Positions 1-8,478 of a stretch of DNA of 41,993 nucleotides are shown here, piece after piece (position 1 is the first letter of the stretch; each line of letters starts with the position of its first letter). A model generated the notes under the pieces. It did not search any database. It was not told the origin of the DNA and was given only the letters and a program-made list of their open reading frames with translations. The stretch comes from CAYFPS01 sp964345075 (GTDB taxonomy: Bacteria > CAIWAD01). Both the position numbers and the translations under genes were made by a program. The DNA is taken from NCBI GenBank assembly GCA_964345075.1, contig CAYFPS010000022.1:1-41993 (forward strand). Reading direction: 5' to 3'.

Positions 1-63
1 CTTCGCCTTTCGCCTTTCGCCTTTCGCCCTTCGCCCTTCGCCCTTCGCCCTTCGCCCTTCGCC
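1..63. repeat. Heptamer tandem array (GGCGAAG/GGCGAAA on minus strand)
   Basis: Nine 7-bp units in exact register, read as CTTCGCC or TTTCGCC on the plus strand. A degenerate tenth unit (64-70) runs into the stop codon of the neighbouring gene at 69-71. The array continues off the left window edge. It shares the GGCG core and the 7-bp period with the array at 16472-16646. No coding potential is apparent. Confidence 0.9.
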
Positions 64-68
64 ATTCG

Positions 69-1013
69 TCACTCCTCCTTCCCCACCTCCTCCACCGCCA
101 ACCGGAAAATATCCCCCTGCTCGTTGGTGATCCAGATCCAGTCACCCTTTAGGGCAATGGCCTCGCATTGCCTGGCCTTGATCGGCAGCCAGTGGCGGGT
201 TCCGGTGAGCCAGTTGCCGCTCGCCCGGCTTGCCTCCGTGGCGTGATACAGATAGATGCTGTGATAGCTAAGCAGAACCATGCGGGCGCCGTCCTGATCC
301 GCATCGGCAGCCGTGACCATGGCGGGCTCACCAGGGTGCAAGCCCTCAACGGAATCTTCGCCCAGCAGCGTCAAGGCGTAGGATCGTCCTGAATCAAAGG
401 CCGTGTACCATTCATCCTTTGTATCACGGACAGGGTCAAGCCGGTAGAGTTTGGTGTGATCATCGCTGCGATGCTTGCTCAGGAAGTGCAGCCTGCCAGC
501 GGCAAAAAAGATGGCCTCGCAGTCGAAATTGCGCTCAGCTTTTGGCGGAAAGGCACTCTGATCGGGATAGTGGAAGTCGATTCGTTTGAGAGCGCGGGCG
601 CGATGAACAGCGCGGGGATCCGGCTCGGGCAGCAGGTATACGGCCAGATCACGTCGGGCATTTCCATTGTTGCCGCAGGCTGCAATGATCAGATTGTCCT
701 GATCATCCAGCGCCATATCTTCCCAGTCGATATTGACACAGTCCTCCAGCTCAAGACCTTCGTATTCGTCAACCCATTCGGGCTGAATCAGCGCGCCCGT
801 CGAGTCCATCGCAAAAATGCGCGCCCGGTCGCCGGAATCATTCAGCGTCCAGAAGATATTCTCAAACTGACGGCTGGCCACAAGCGCGCTGCTCTCATTG
901 ATTTCCTTTGATTGAATCCCGGCGAAGGCATCAAGCGTGATCACATCGCTTGCACAGTGGCCGGAAGCAGGCACAATCAGCAGAGCCAGCAGCATGCATA
1001 TGAAATAGTTCAT
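69..1013 (-). CDS. Secreted hypothetical protein, possible beta-propeller
   Basis: A 314-residue protein with an N-terminal signal peptide (hydrophobic MLLALLIVPASG stretch, cleavage near residue 20). The body has short repeated strand-like segments with aromatic and Asp/Gly-rich turns, such as FWTLNDSGDRARIFAMD, DLAVYLLPEPD, KLYRLDPVRD and WIWITNEQGDIFRL. This pattern is typical of secreted beta-propeller or phytase/esterase-like folds, but I do not recognise a specific family. I chose the ATG at 1013 because AAAGGA lies seven bases upstream; an upstream in-frame start at 1031 has no such site. The gene is divergent from the coiled-coil/metalloprotease pair, and a heptamer array begins at its stop codon. 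No catalytic residues can be assigned, so function is unknown. Confidence 0.75.
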   Translation of the reverse strand: MNYFICMLLALLIVPASGHCASDVITLDAFAGIQSKEINESSALVASRQFENIFWTLNDSGDRARIFAMDSTGALIQPEWVDEYEGLELEDCVNIDWEDMALDDQDNLIIAACGNNGNARRDLAVYLLPEPDPRAVHRARALKRIDFHYPDQSAFPPKAERNFDCEAIFFAAGRLHFLSKHRSDDHTKLYRLDPVRDTKDEWYTAFDSGRSYALTLLGEDSVEGLHPGEPAMVTAADADQDGARMVLLSYHSIYLYHATEASRASGNWLTGTRHWLPIKARQCEAIALKGDWIWITNEQGDIFRLAVEEVGKEE

Positions 1014-1170
1014 GAATGTGTCCTTTATCACTTTGATTTCTGAGTGCTTCTTCTACCTTGTCACGATCGTCACCCCCCGGGACGACAGAACACACAGTTT
1101 AGACAAACATAATGTCATTTTCGTTTGCGCGCTAGTAGGCGTGGTGTGCGTCGTATCCATTGGAGGGAAC
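1014..1170. other. Divergent intergenic region
   Basis: This 157-bp spacer separates two divergent genes and must hold both promoters. I see an AT-richer stretch with CATAAT at 1108-1113 but no convincing -35 element. GTCAC occurs twice as a direct repeat around a CGATCG core near 1060-1073. Nothing else can be supported. Confidence 0.3.
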
Positions 1171-1611
1171 ATGTTTCGAAGGAACCTGAGAAGTGGCATT
1201 CTGCTCTGCGGAATGCTGGCTGCATTGCCCCTTCGCGCGGAACAGACCGCGCAGGGCGGAGCAGTTGATGGAATTGCGGCACCTGTACCGTCTGTTGCCA
1301 GCAGCATCAGCAGTCTGGAAGCCGCGCCTGATGCCGACAGCCCGCAAGGGCAGCAGCGCATCATTGACATGAAGCTTCAGCTGGAGCGTGAACGACTGGC
1401 TGAGCGCGCAGAAGCCTGGCGAATGGAAGGTCGCCTGGAAGAAGCCGCCCGCGCCGAAGCCGAGCTGGAAAGGCTTTCCTCTGAAAGGCCAGCTCAGCAG
1501 AAGGCCACGATCCTCAGCCCTGAAGAAAAAGCCGCGCTGGCAGCGCCAAGTGCAGGCCGCGCGGGCAAATCGCCCGTTGACAGCCCGTCCAGCCTGGAAG
1601 GGGGCAAGTAA
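1171..1611 (+). CDS. Small secreted/periplasmic coiled-coil protein
   Basis: A 146-residue protein with a signal peptide (MFRRNLRSGILLCGMLAALPLRA, cleavage after residue 23). A charged Glu/Arg/Ala-rich segment (about residues 66-115, including MKLQLERERLAERAE) should form a long alpha-helical coiled coil. The tail is low complexity. The start is set by GGAGG at 1162-1166, four bases before the ATG; the frame stays open back to 1012, but that part has no ribosome binding site. Its TAA overlaps the ATG of the downstream metalloprotease by one base (TAATG), which implies translational coupling. I do not recognise a family. The coupling suggests, as inference only, that it assists or restrains the peptidase. 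It could also be an unrelated envelope protein. Confidence 0.7.
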   Translation: MFRRNLRSGILLCGMLAALPLRAEQTAQGGAVDGIAAPVPSVASSISSLEAAPDADSPQGQQRIIDMKLQLERERLAERAEAWRMEGRLEEAARAEAELERLSSERPAQQKATILSPEEKAALAAPSAGRAGKSPVDSPSSLEGGK

Positions 1612-4600
1612 TGCGAAATCTGCTCATTGCGCTCCTCCTGTGCCTGCAGGCGGGCCTTGTTTTCGCCGACATCAAGGCTGGACATAGCGAGAGCTGTCCG
1701 CTTCAGCTGAATGAAGAGAGCATCGAGATCCTGCGTGAACGCCAGGAGGCCGGTGTTTATGACTACAATCCCGGCCGTGTTCAGGCCACCTATCAGGTGC
1801 CGCTCTTCTTTCACATCGTCAGGACGACAGCGGGCGCTGGTGGTATTCCCCAGGGACAGCTGGATCAGGCCATGATCGATCTGGATGCAGCCTTCTCCGG
1901 AAGCGGCATCTGCTTTTACATCATGGATCAGGACACGATCAACAACACCACCTATTACTACATCGACAATGATGCCGAGCGCAGCGCCCTGAAGGCGATC
2001 AACAATCATCCCAATGCGATTGACTGCTATTTCGTCGCCGAGGATGATATCTACTGCGGCGTCAGCTCCTTCACATGGAGTGCGGATCAGGCCATCACCT
2101 TCGACAATGACTGTGTCGGTCTGGCCAGCAATCCCAGCACCTTCCCCCACGAGATCGGCCACTACTTCGACCTTCTGCACACGCACGAGCCCTTCTACGG
2201 TGATGAGTGTCCGGATGGCAGCAATTGTGGCGCAGCGGGCGATCTGGTTTGTGATACACCGGCAGATCCCAACATCAGCGGTCTGGTTGATGGCAGCTGC
2301 AATTACACGGGCAATGCGAGCATCTTTTGCAATGGCGCAACCCGCTTTTACAATCCCGACCCGACGAACCTGATGAGTTACAGCACCAAGACCTGCCGTG
2401 ACGTCTTCTCCAACGGTCAGGTAAACCGCATGCTGGCCACCCTGACCGGTCCGCGCTGGGCTGAAGTTGGATTCAATGCTCCCGATTTCGATGGCCCGAC
2501 GCCTGCCGGCTGGAGCAATGCACTTGTTCCGCGTAATACAACGGGCGCCAGTTCGGGCAGTACGCCGGTAACGGCCACACTCCCCGGAAATGTCTCCAGC
2601 GGAACCTACCTGAACGTGGCCACTCACCAGTCCAACGCCAACACTTACTATCCCGGCGTCTACAGTCGAATCTACCTCGACAATGTCTACGCCTGGTGGT
2701 ACAACTATGGCGGGCCCAGCACCTTTACGGGCTATCGGTATTACAACAACTTCGGTCCCATCACGGTCCGCGGCGGTCGTCATTCCACCCATGTGGTCTT
2801 TGATCAGGACGACGCCAATTGTGAGACAAACGAAAACGACAACACCGATTANNNNNNNNNNCAGTGGGTCTGGTCACCCTATGCCTTAAGCGCCGGTGAA
2901 ATCATCACACGCTCGACGCCTCCGGAAAAAATGACCAGCACCTACACCTACCCCAACTGCGATGGCTTCGAGTTCACGGGAAGCAGCTGGTGGTCGGCTG
3001 TGGCCATTCAGCCTGTATCCACAACGGCAGACTTCGATGTGCGCCTGCATCAGGATCCGACTTCCTCGACCAACGGCTACGATGAATATCTGTCCTGGTC
3101 CGTATACGGCAGCGGAAGTCCGGACTGGGTGGTTGTGAATCACAACCAGGCAGGTTCTGGCGGTACCTATCAGGTTGGCCTGATGAACTACGATGGCGAA
3201 AGCGCTAGCGTTGTGCTCAACAAGATTGAATCACAAACGGTAGCCAGCCCCTTTGATGGTGTTCGCTATCCGGATGCCCTGGCCAACAATGTGATTCTGG
3301 GATTGAAGGAAATGTACCTGACAGCGGGCCAGGAATGGACGGCCAGTCTGGTTTCCGATGCCACGCAGGATCTGGATCTTTACCTCTACGGCCCGGATCT
3401 GGATTACTTCGATCGCAACGATTACATGGCCTCCAGTACTAACGCCAACACACCGAATGAGAGCTTCAGCTTCACGGTGGCTACCAGTGGCTGGCACTGC
3501 TTTGCCATTGCTCGTGATTCAAGTGACGATCTGGCAGGTGAAGCGCTTTACGAACTTCGCCTGAATCGCGCGGAGGACAAGCTGGACCTCTATCAGACCG
3601 GTCCCGCCGTGGCCCTCTTCAAGGACAATGATCCCTGGAGCAGCACCGAGTGGCAAGATCAGCTGGATGCCTATGGTCTGGCATACACGGTTCTGCCCAC
3701 CAGCCAGCTGGCCAGCTTTGACCTTTACGATTACGATGTGGTGATCGTGCCCTCGCAGACCATTTCCTCTGCACAGGCCAATGTACACGGTGCGCTTTCT
3801 CACCTGGATGACTTCAACCAGAGTGGTGGCGTGCTGGTGCTTTCCACCTGCTACTATGCATCATCCAGTGACGGTCAAGCCTGGCTGGATGGTATCACCC
3901 ACTCCTGGGCGCAGTGCGAGACGGTCATCCCCAATCACCATTTCCTGACGACAGGGCCGGATCCGGACGGGGCTGAGGGCAATGATGCCGTCCACTATGT
4001 CTATGAAAGTGCCCCGGCCGGCTGGCAGGGACTGGCTTACAGCACCTGTGACAGCATGCCGACGGTCCTCTTCAATGAGAGTCGCGGTGCGATCATGTAC
4101 GGTGCACCCATGGAGCACAGCGAGCTCTATTTCGACTTCAGCCTGGGTGAGATCATTGAGAACATCGTCGTCTGGGCGGAAGCTCGCGCCGATGCCACTA
4201 TTCGCCTGAACAACACGGATCGTCAGACGGACAGCCAGAGCTTTGGTAACCCGTCTGGCCTTGCGATCCTCTACACGCTGAGCGAGTCGCTGGCCTGGAC
4301 CAGTGTATCACCCAGTTCAGGAACGATCCTGCCCGGTTTTGCCGCTTCAAGCACTTTCAGCTTCGTCAGCAGTGGGCTTAGCGAGGGCTTCTATTCTGGA
4401 ACGGCCAGTGTGACACATGGCCTGTTCAACAGCCCGGCCACGGTTTACGCCTATCTGAATGTTGTNNNNNNNNNNNNNNNNNCGGTTGACTTCACAGGTG
4501 GCAATGCCATTGTTCACGCTACCTGGACGCCGGTGGTCGAAGATGTAGACGGGAATCCTGTTAGCGTCGACTATTACGTGATCTACTACGATGACGACTG

Positions 4601-4835
4601 GATGTTCGGCTCACCGGGAGCGGAAGGCGTCCTCTCCACGGATATGGATCTCTATTTCCACAACGTGGGTCTTACAGACAAGGCCTTCATGCGAATCACG
4701 GCCGTGGATGATGACGGTGTGCTGCTGGGCGACAGNNNNNNNNNNCCCGATCTGCCGCTGCCTGCGCAGACAACTGTTAGCAGGTCAAGCGGACTGGTTC
4801 ATCCTCGTGTCACAGATGAAGGAATCAATCGCTGA
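1611..4835 (+). CDS. Secreted M43-like zinc metalloprotease, multidomain, gapped
   Basis: About 1074 residues, with three N gaps. Domains in order: a signal peptide (about residues 1-19); a metzincin peptidase domain with the zinc motif HEIGHYFDLLH (His180, Glu181, His184, His190), a Met-turn NLMSYS (Met255) and GDLVCDTP, as in pappalysin-like M43 enzymes; a beta-rich middle part; a ThuA/glutamine-amidotransferase-like segment (about 667-860); a BACON-like domain (about 885-945, SVSPSSGTILPG); and a final fibronectin-III-like domain. The usual Gly of HExxHxxGxxH is Asp187. It should hydrolyse proteins outside the cell. Because the gaps are placeholders, the reading frame across them is not certain. 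The 28 or so residues after the last gap resemble nothing I know and may be out of frame, so a C-terminal secretion signal could be missing. Confidence 0.82.
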   Translation: MRNLLIALLLCLQAGLVFADIKAGHSESCPLQLNEESIEILRERQEAGVYDYNPGRVQATYQVPLFFHIVRTTAGAGGIPQGQLDQAMIDLDAAFSGSGICFYIMDQDTINNTTYYYIDNDAERSALKAINNHPNAIDCYFVAEDDIYCGVSSFTWSADQAITFDNDCVGLASNPSTFPHEIGHYFDLLHTHEPFYGDECPDGSNCGAAGDLVCDTPADPNISGLVDGSCNYTGNASIFCNGATRFYNPDPTNLMSYSTKTCRDVFSNGQVNRMLATLTGPRWAEVGFNAPDFDGPTPAGWSNALVPRNTTGASSGSTPVTATLPGNVSSGTYLNVATHQSNANTYYPGVYSRIYLDNVYAWWYNYGGPSTFTGYRYYNNFGPITVRGGRHSTHVVFDQDDANCETNENDNTDXXXXQWVWSPYALSAGEIITRSTPPEKMTSTYTYPNCDGFEFTGSSWWSAVAIQPVSTTADFDVRLHQDPTSSTNGYDEYLSWSVYGSGSPDWVVVNHNQAGSGGTYQVGLMNYDGESASVVLNKIESQTVASPFDGVRYPDALANNVILGLKEMYLTAGQEWTASLVSDATQDLDLYLYGPDLDYFDRNDYMASSTNANTPNESFSFTVATSGWHCFAIARDSSDDLAGEALYELRLNRAEDKLDLYQTGPAVALFKDNDPWSSTEWQDQLDAYGLAYTVLPTSQLASFDLYDYDVVIVPSQTISSAQANVHGALSHLDDFNQSGGVLVLSTCYYASSSDGQAWLDGITHSWAQCETVIPNHHFLTTGPDPDGAEGNDAVHYVYESAPAGWQGLAYSTCDSMPTVLFNESRGAIMYGAPMEHSELYFDFSLGEIIENIVVWAEARADATIRLNNTDRQTDSQSFGNPSGLAILYTLSESLAWTSVSPSSGTILPGFAASSTFSFVSSGLSEGFYSGTASVTHGLFNSPATVYAYLNVXXXXXXXVDFTGGNAIVHATWTPVVEDVDGNPVSVDYYVIYYDDDWMFGSPGAEGVLSTDMDLYFHNVGLTDKAFMRITAVDDDGVLLGDXXXXPDLPLPAQTTVSRSSGLVHPRVTDEGINR
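2852..2861. other. Assembly gap (10 N)
   Basis: Ten undetermined bases inside the metalloprotease gene. The frame stays open across the gap as written, but the real gap length is unknown. Confidence 0.99.
4466..4482. other. Assembly gap (17 N)
   Basis: Seventeen undetermined bases at the junction of the BACON-like and the last fibronectin-III-like domains of the metalloprotease gene. Confidence 0.99.
4736..4745. other. Assembly gap (10 N)
   Basis: Ten undetermined bases about 90 bases before the annotated stop. The frame after this gap is doubtful: two frames run to different stops (4835 and about 4851), and neither gives a recognisable C-terminus. Confidence 0.99.
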
Positions 4836-4854
4836 TTCTGCTGGCTTGTAACAC

Positions 4855-4881
4855 AAGGCCCCGCAATGCGGGGCCTTTTTT
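4855..4881. terminator. Bidirectional intrinsic terminator
   Basis: A perfect 8-bp GC stem (GGCCCCGC at 4857-4864, GCGGGGCC at 4868-4875) with an AAT loop, followed by six T on the plus strand and preceded by AA. It lies between the convergent metalloprotease and debranching-enzyme genes. It is strongest for plus-strand transcripts. Confidence 0.88.
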
Positions 4882-4899
4882 ATTGATGCCATGTTGCAG

Positions 4900-6999
4900 C
4901 TAGCTCGCAATATGCGCCAGCAGGACAAGGCTTCGCGGCAACAGTTCGAGCAAGCCAGTCCGCTTGCCTGCATTATCAAGATCAAGCACGGGCAATGTAT
5001 CACAGCGTGTATCGATCAAAAGTCGCCACTCACCCGGCCCCTTGAAGGCATCAAGTTGAAGTGCTGCTGCCTGATCACTGAAGTTGAAGGCAAGGCAAAG
5101 CTCGGGCGCGGGCCGTGATGCAATCATGCCGACGCCCTTAAGACGCATGGCCAGTGCCCGGGCAGACTGACTGAAGCTGGCTTGAGATCCGTCCAGCTGA
5201 TGCCAGCTGACATCACGGCTTTCCAGAAAGCGCTCGTGCCTGAGTGAGGCGTGCTGCTGCCTTAGGGCAATCAGAGCGCGTGTGAAGGCGTGCAGGCTGC
5301 TGTTCTTATCAAGCAGGCTCCAGTCGAGCCAGCCGAGCTCGTTGTCCTGACACCAGGCATTGTTGTTGCCCTGTTGGCTGCGCCCGAATTCATCTCCGGC
5401 CAGCAGCATGGGCGTCCCTTGCGAAAGGAAGAGCATGGCCAGCAGGTTCCGCTGCTGGCGGCAGCGCAGCTCCTGAATTGCGGGATCCTGGGTCGGGCCT
5501 TCAGCACCACAGTTCCAGGAAAGATTGTCGTTCAGCCCGTCACGGTTTTCTTCGCCATTGGCCCGATTATGCTTCTGGTTGTAGCTGACAAGATCCGCCA
5601 GGGTAAAGCCGTCATGGCAGGTGATGAAGTTCAGCGAATGGGCCGGCCCGCGACCGTTCCACTGAAACAGATCGCTGCTGCCGGCAAGTCTGGTGGCTGC
5701 GCTGGCCGTCATGCCGGAATCACCTCTGACAATGCGGCGCAGATCATCGCGGTAACGGCCGTTCCACTCGGCCCAGGCACCGCCCAGGCGATTGTCCGAA
5801 TCTTCCCTTGGCAGGCCGGCATCAAAATGCCCCACCTGATAGAGTCCGGTGGCATCCCAGGCCTCTGCAATCAGGCGACAGCCCGCCAGCACAGGATCCA
5901 GTGTGATCTGTTCCAGCACGGGTGAGTTGGGCAGCACGTGTCCATCCCGGCTGCGTCCGAGCACACTGGCCAGATCGAAGCGAAATCCGTCTACGCCGAA
6001 CTCCGTCACCCAGCTGCGCAGGCACTGTATCAGATATTCCCGGACAACCGGGTGATTGCAGTTGAGCGTGTTACCGCAGCCGGTAAAATCCAGATTGTTG
6101 CCCTGCTCGTCATTGATGTACCAGATGCGCTCGTCCATCACCCGAAAGTGCAGGGCCGGACCGGCCTTGCTGCCTTCGCCCGTGTGATTCAAGACAACAT
6201 CCAGCAGCACTTCAATGCCCGCCTGATGAAAGGCTTCCACCATTTCGCGGAACTCGCTGACGGCGGCGTGATGCTCCTTTCCCGCGGCATATCGTCTGGC
6301 AGGCGCGAAGAGACCGACCGGATCGTAACCCCAGAAATTGCTCAGCTTTTCACCCGTGTCTGGATTGCGGAAAATGCCCGCTTCGTGATCGTACTCGTGC
6401 ACGGGCATCAGTTCCACAGCACCCACGCCCAGATCCTTCAGGTAGGGGATCTTCTCAATTAGCCCTTTGTAGGTTCCGGGCTGTGATACAGCCGAGCTCG
6501 CATGCCGGGTGAAGCCCCGCACATGCAGCTCGTAAATCACAAGATCCTGCAAGGGGCGTCTGCGCGCCGGATAGCTGCGATCACCCGCCGGGGGAACCGG
6601 ATACCAGGCGTGATACACGACATCCTCGCCCTGTTGGCTCTTCTCCATGGAAAGCGCCCAGGGATCCACACACAGCCTGCCATCCAGCTTCCAGGCGTAG
6701 CGGACGGGCCTGGCCAGACCCTTCAGCTCGGTATGCCAGACATCCCCCGTGCGGTTCATGAGGGGATCAAGTTTCAGCTCAATCACCAGCTCGCCCGAAT
6801 CGCCAGCAAAGATCAACAGACTGGCAGCCTTGGCGCTGCGTGAAAACAGGGCAAAATTGATCCTGGAACCGGATCCATTTTTCTCACAGCCGGGCGGGCA
6901 GCTGGCCCCGAAGGGCTGACAGCGACCAGCCAGTATTTCCAACTGCTGCCCGTGATCGAGCACCCGCTGCGGGTCACTCCATAATTGCAGGCTGGCCAT
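4900..6999 (-). CDS. glgX: Glycogen debranching enzyme (isoamylase type, GH13)
   Basis: A 699-residue cytoplasmic enzyme that cleaves alpha-1,6 branches of glycogen, usually after phosphorylase has shortened the outer chains. An N-terminal CBM48-type domain (NFALFSRSAKAASLLIF) precedes the GH13 barrel. The four signature regions are present: DVVLNH, GFRFDLAS (nucleophile Asp342), IAEAWDA (acid Glu379) and TCHDGFTLADL (Asp463). The length fits GlgX/TreX. It is the last gene of the operon that also holds glycogen phosphorylase. Its ATG follows the upstream stop codon by nine bases, and the ribosome site AGAGGA overlaps that stop. A bidirectional terminator lies 19 bases past its stop. The assignment is firm; glgX versus treX cannot be decided from sequence alone. 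Confidence 0.95.
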   Translation of the reverse strand: MASLQLWSDPQRVLDHGQQLEILAGRCQPFGASCPPGCEKNGSGSRINFALFSRSAKAASLLIFAGDSGELVIELKLDPLMNRTGDVWHTELKGLARPVRYAWKLDGRLCVDPWALSMEKSQQGEDVVYHAWYPVPPAGDRSYPARRRPLQDLVIYELHVRGFTRHASSAVSQPGTYKGLIEKIPYLKDLGVGAVELMPVHEYDHEAGIFRNPDTGEKLSNFWGYDPVGLFAPARRYAAGKEHHAAVSEFREMVEAFHQAGIEVLLDVVLNHTGEGSKAGPALHFRVMDERIWYINDEQGNNLDFTGCGNTLNCNHPVVREYLIQCLRSWVTEFGVDGFRFDLASVLGRSRDGHVLPNSPVLEQITLDPVLAGCRLIAEAWDATGLYQVGHFDAGLPREDSDNRLGGAWAEWNGRYRDDLRRIVRGDSGMTASAATRLAGSSDLFQWNGRGPAHSLNFITCHDGFTLADLVSYNQKHNRANGEENRDGLNDNLSWNCGAEGPTQDPAIQELRCRQQRNLLAMLFLSQGTPMLLAGDEFGRSQQGNNNAWCQDNELGWLDWSLLDKNSSLHAFTRALIALRQQHASLRHERFLESRDVSWHQLDGSQASFSQSARALAMRLKGVGMIASRPAPELCLAFNFSDQAAALQLDAFKGPGEWRLLIDTRCDTLPVLDLDNAGKRTGLLELLPRSLVLLAHIAS

Positions 7000-7008
7000 G
7001 GGATCCTC

Positions 7009-8478
7009 TTAGTCGGTTAAAAGCCTTGCAGGTGCCCGGCGGCTGCCAGCCGGCATCAACACCAGCAGCACGATGGTGGCCAGCACGAAACTGGCGACAC
7101 GCTCGGTAATCAGCCCCGACAGGGCCGGAACCAGCTTCCAGATGATTGTAGACAGCGTCCCGGTCCACATGGCGACCAGTGCGGACCTGGCGGAGAGGGG
7201 AAAGTTGAAGAGCAGGAAGATCAGCAGAGGACCGAAGCTCGCGCCAAGGCCGGCCCAGGCGAAGCTGACCATCGTCCAGACCAGATCTTCCGAGACCGCT
7301 GCAAGCAGAAAGGCGAAAAGCCCGACGATCAGTGTGAAGAGGCGACCCAGCCTGAGCATGCTGCCAGCGTCCGGCTGCTCTTTCATGGCGCCACGGGCCA
7401 GATCTTCCGCAAGGGAGCTGGAAGCCACCAGCAGCTGACTGTCCGCTGTGGACATCATGGCGGCAATCGCGCCGGACATGAAGATTCCGGCCAGCCAGGC
7501 AGGCAGAAGCTGCATGGCCATCAGGGGCATGATCATCTCCTGATCGCCACCAGCAGGCATGCCATAGAGCACGGCACCCACCAGCCCCAGCAGCAAGGCT
7601 CCGAAGAAGGCCGGGATGGCCCAGAAGAGGGCAATCTTTCTGCCCGTGCGGATTTCGCTTGCGGAGCGAATGCTCATGTAACGAACCAGCAAGTGCGGCT
7701 GACCCAGATAGCCAAGCCCCCAGGAAAGGCCACCGATCACGGCAGCCGCAGCAGCAGCCCCGCTCTTGCCGCCGGTCAGATCCAGCAGCAGATTGCCACC
7801 ATCCGCGCTGCGTGCTACAAGCAGCTTCTCCTGAAAGACCGACCAGCCACCCAGCTCATGAATGCCCACAATCGGCAGCAGCACGAGCGTGGCAAACATG
7901 ATCAGGCCCTGTATCACATCCGTCCAGGCGACGGCCAGAAAACCTCCCAGCAGCGTATACACCACAATCAGCAGCGCGCCAATCAGCATCCCCGTAAAGG
8001 GCGCGAGATCGAGTGTCTGGTGCAGGACCTTGCCCGCGCCCAGAAATTGCGCACTCACATAGAAGACGAAAATGAAGGTGATGATCAGGCTGGCCGAGAC
8101 GCGCAGCAGGGTGGCCATGCGCTCATCTTCTGCGGCAAGCGTGCGCTGAAAGAGCTCGGCAAGTGTCAGGGCGCCGGTATCACCGCTCAGTTGCCTGAGC
8201 CTGCGAGCAACCAGCCACCAGCTGGCGGCAATGCCTGTAACACAGCCGATGACCGTCCAGATTTCCAGCAGTCCGACAGCCAGGGCAATGCCGGGCAGGC
8301 CAAGTACAAGCCAGGCACTTTCGCCCGAAGCCCGCTCGGATAGCGCAACCACGAAGGGTCCAAGCTTGCGGCCACCCAGCAGAAAATCGTCCATGCTCTT
8401 CATGCGCTTCATGCTGTAGACGGCCACCAGCAGAATGGTGATCAGATAGAGCAGGAATCCAAGAAGAGCAGGATTCAT
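7009..8478 (-). CDS. putP: Sodium:solute symporter, proline (PutP) type
   Basis: A 489-residue inner-membrane protein with about 13 hydrophobic segments. It belongs to the solute:sodium symporter family and is close to PutP: SAWLVLGLPG in the second helix, GGFLAVAWTDVIQG, a GYLGQPHLLVRYM loop, and MSTADSQLLVASSSLAED near helix 9 all match the Na+/proline transporter pattern. It probably imports proline with sodium, though the exact substrate is inferred. Its ATG overlaps the stop of the M18 aminopeptidase by one base (TGATG), so the two are translationally coupled. Peptidase and amino-acid uptake would make sense together. The debranching enzyme follows nine bases downstream. Confidence 0.86.
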   Translation of the reverse strand: MNPALLGFLLYLITILLVAVYSMKRMKSMDDFLLGGRKLGPFVVALSERASGESAWLVLGLPGIALAVGLLEIWTVIGCVTGIAASWWLVARRLRQLSGDTGALTLAELFQRTLAAEDERMATLLRVSASLIITFIFVFYVSAQFLGAGKVLHQTLDLAPFTGMLIGALLIVVYTLLGGFLAVAWTDVIQGLIMFATLVLLPIVGIHELGGWSVFQEKLLVARSADGGNLLLDLTGGKSGAAAAAAVIGGLSWGLGYLGQPHLLVRYMSIRSASEIRTGRKIALFWAIPAFFGALLLGLVGAVLYGMPAGGDQEMIMPLMAMQLLPAWLAGIFMSGAIAAMMSTADSQLLVASSSLAEDLARGAMKEQPDAGSMLRLGRLFTLIVGLFAFLLAAVSEDLVWTMVSFAWAGLGASFGPLLIFLLFNFPLSARSALVAMWTGTLSTIIWKLVPALSGLITERVASFVLATIVLLVLMPAGSRRAPARLLTD

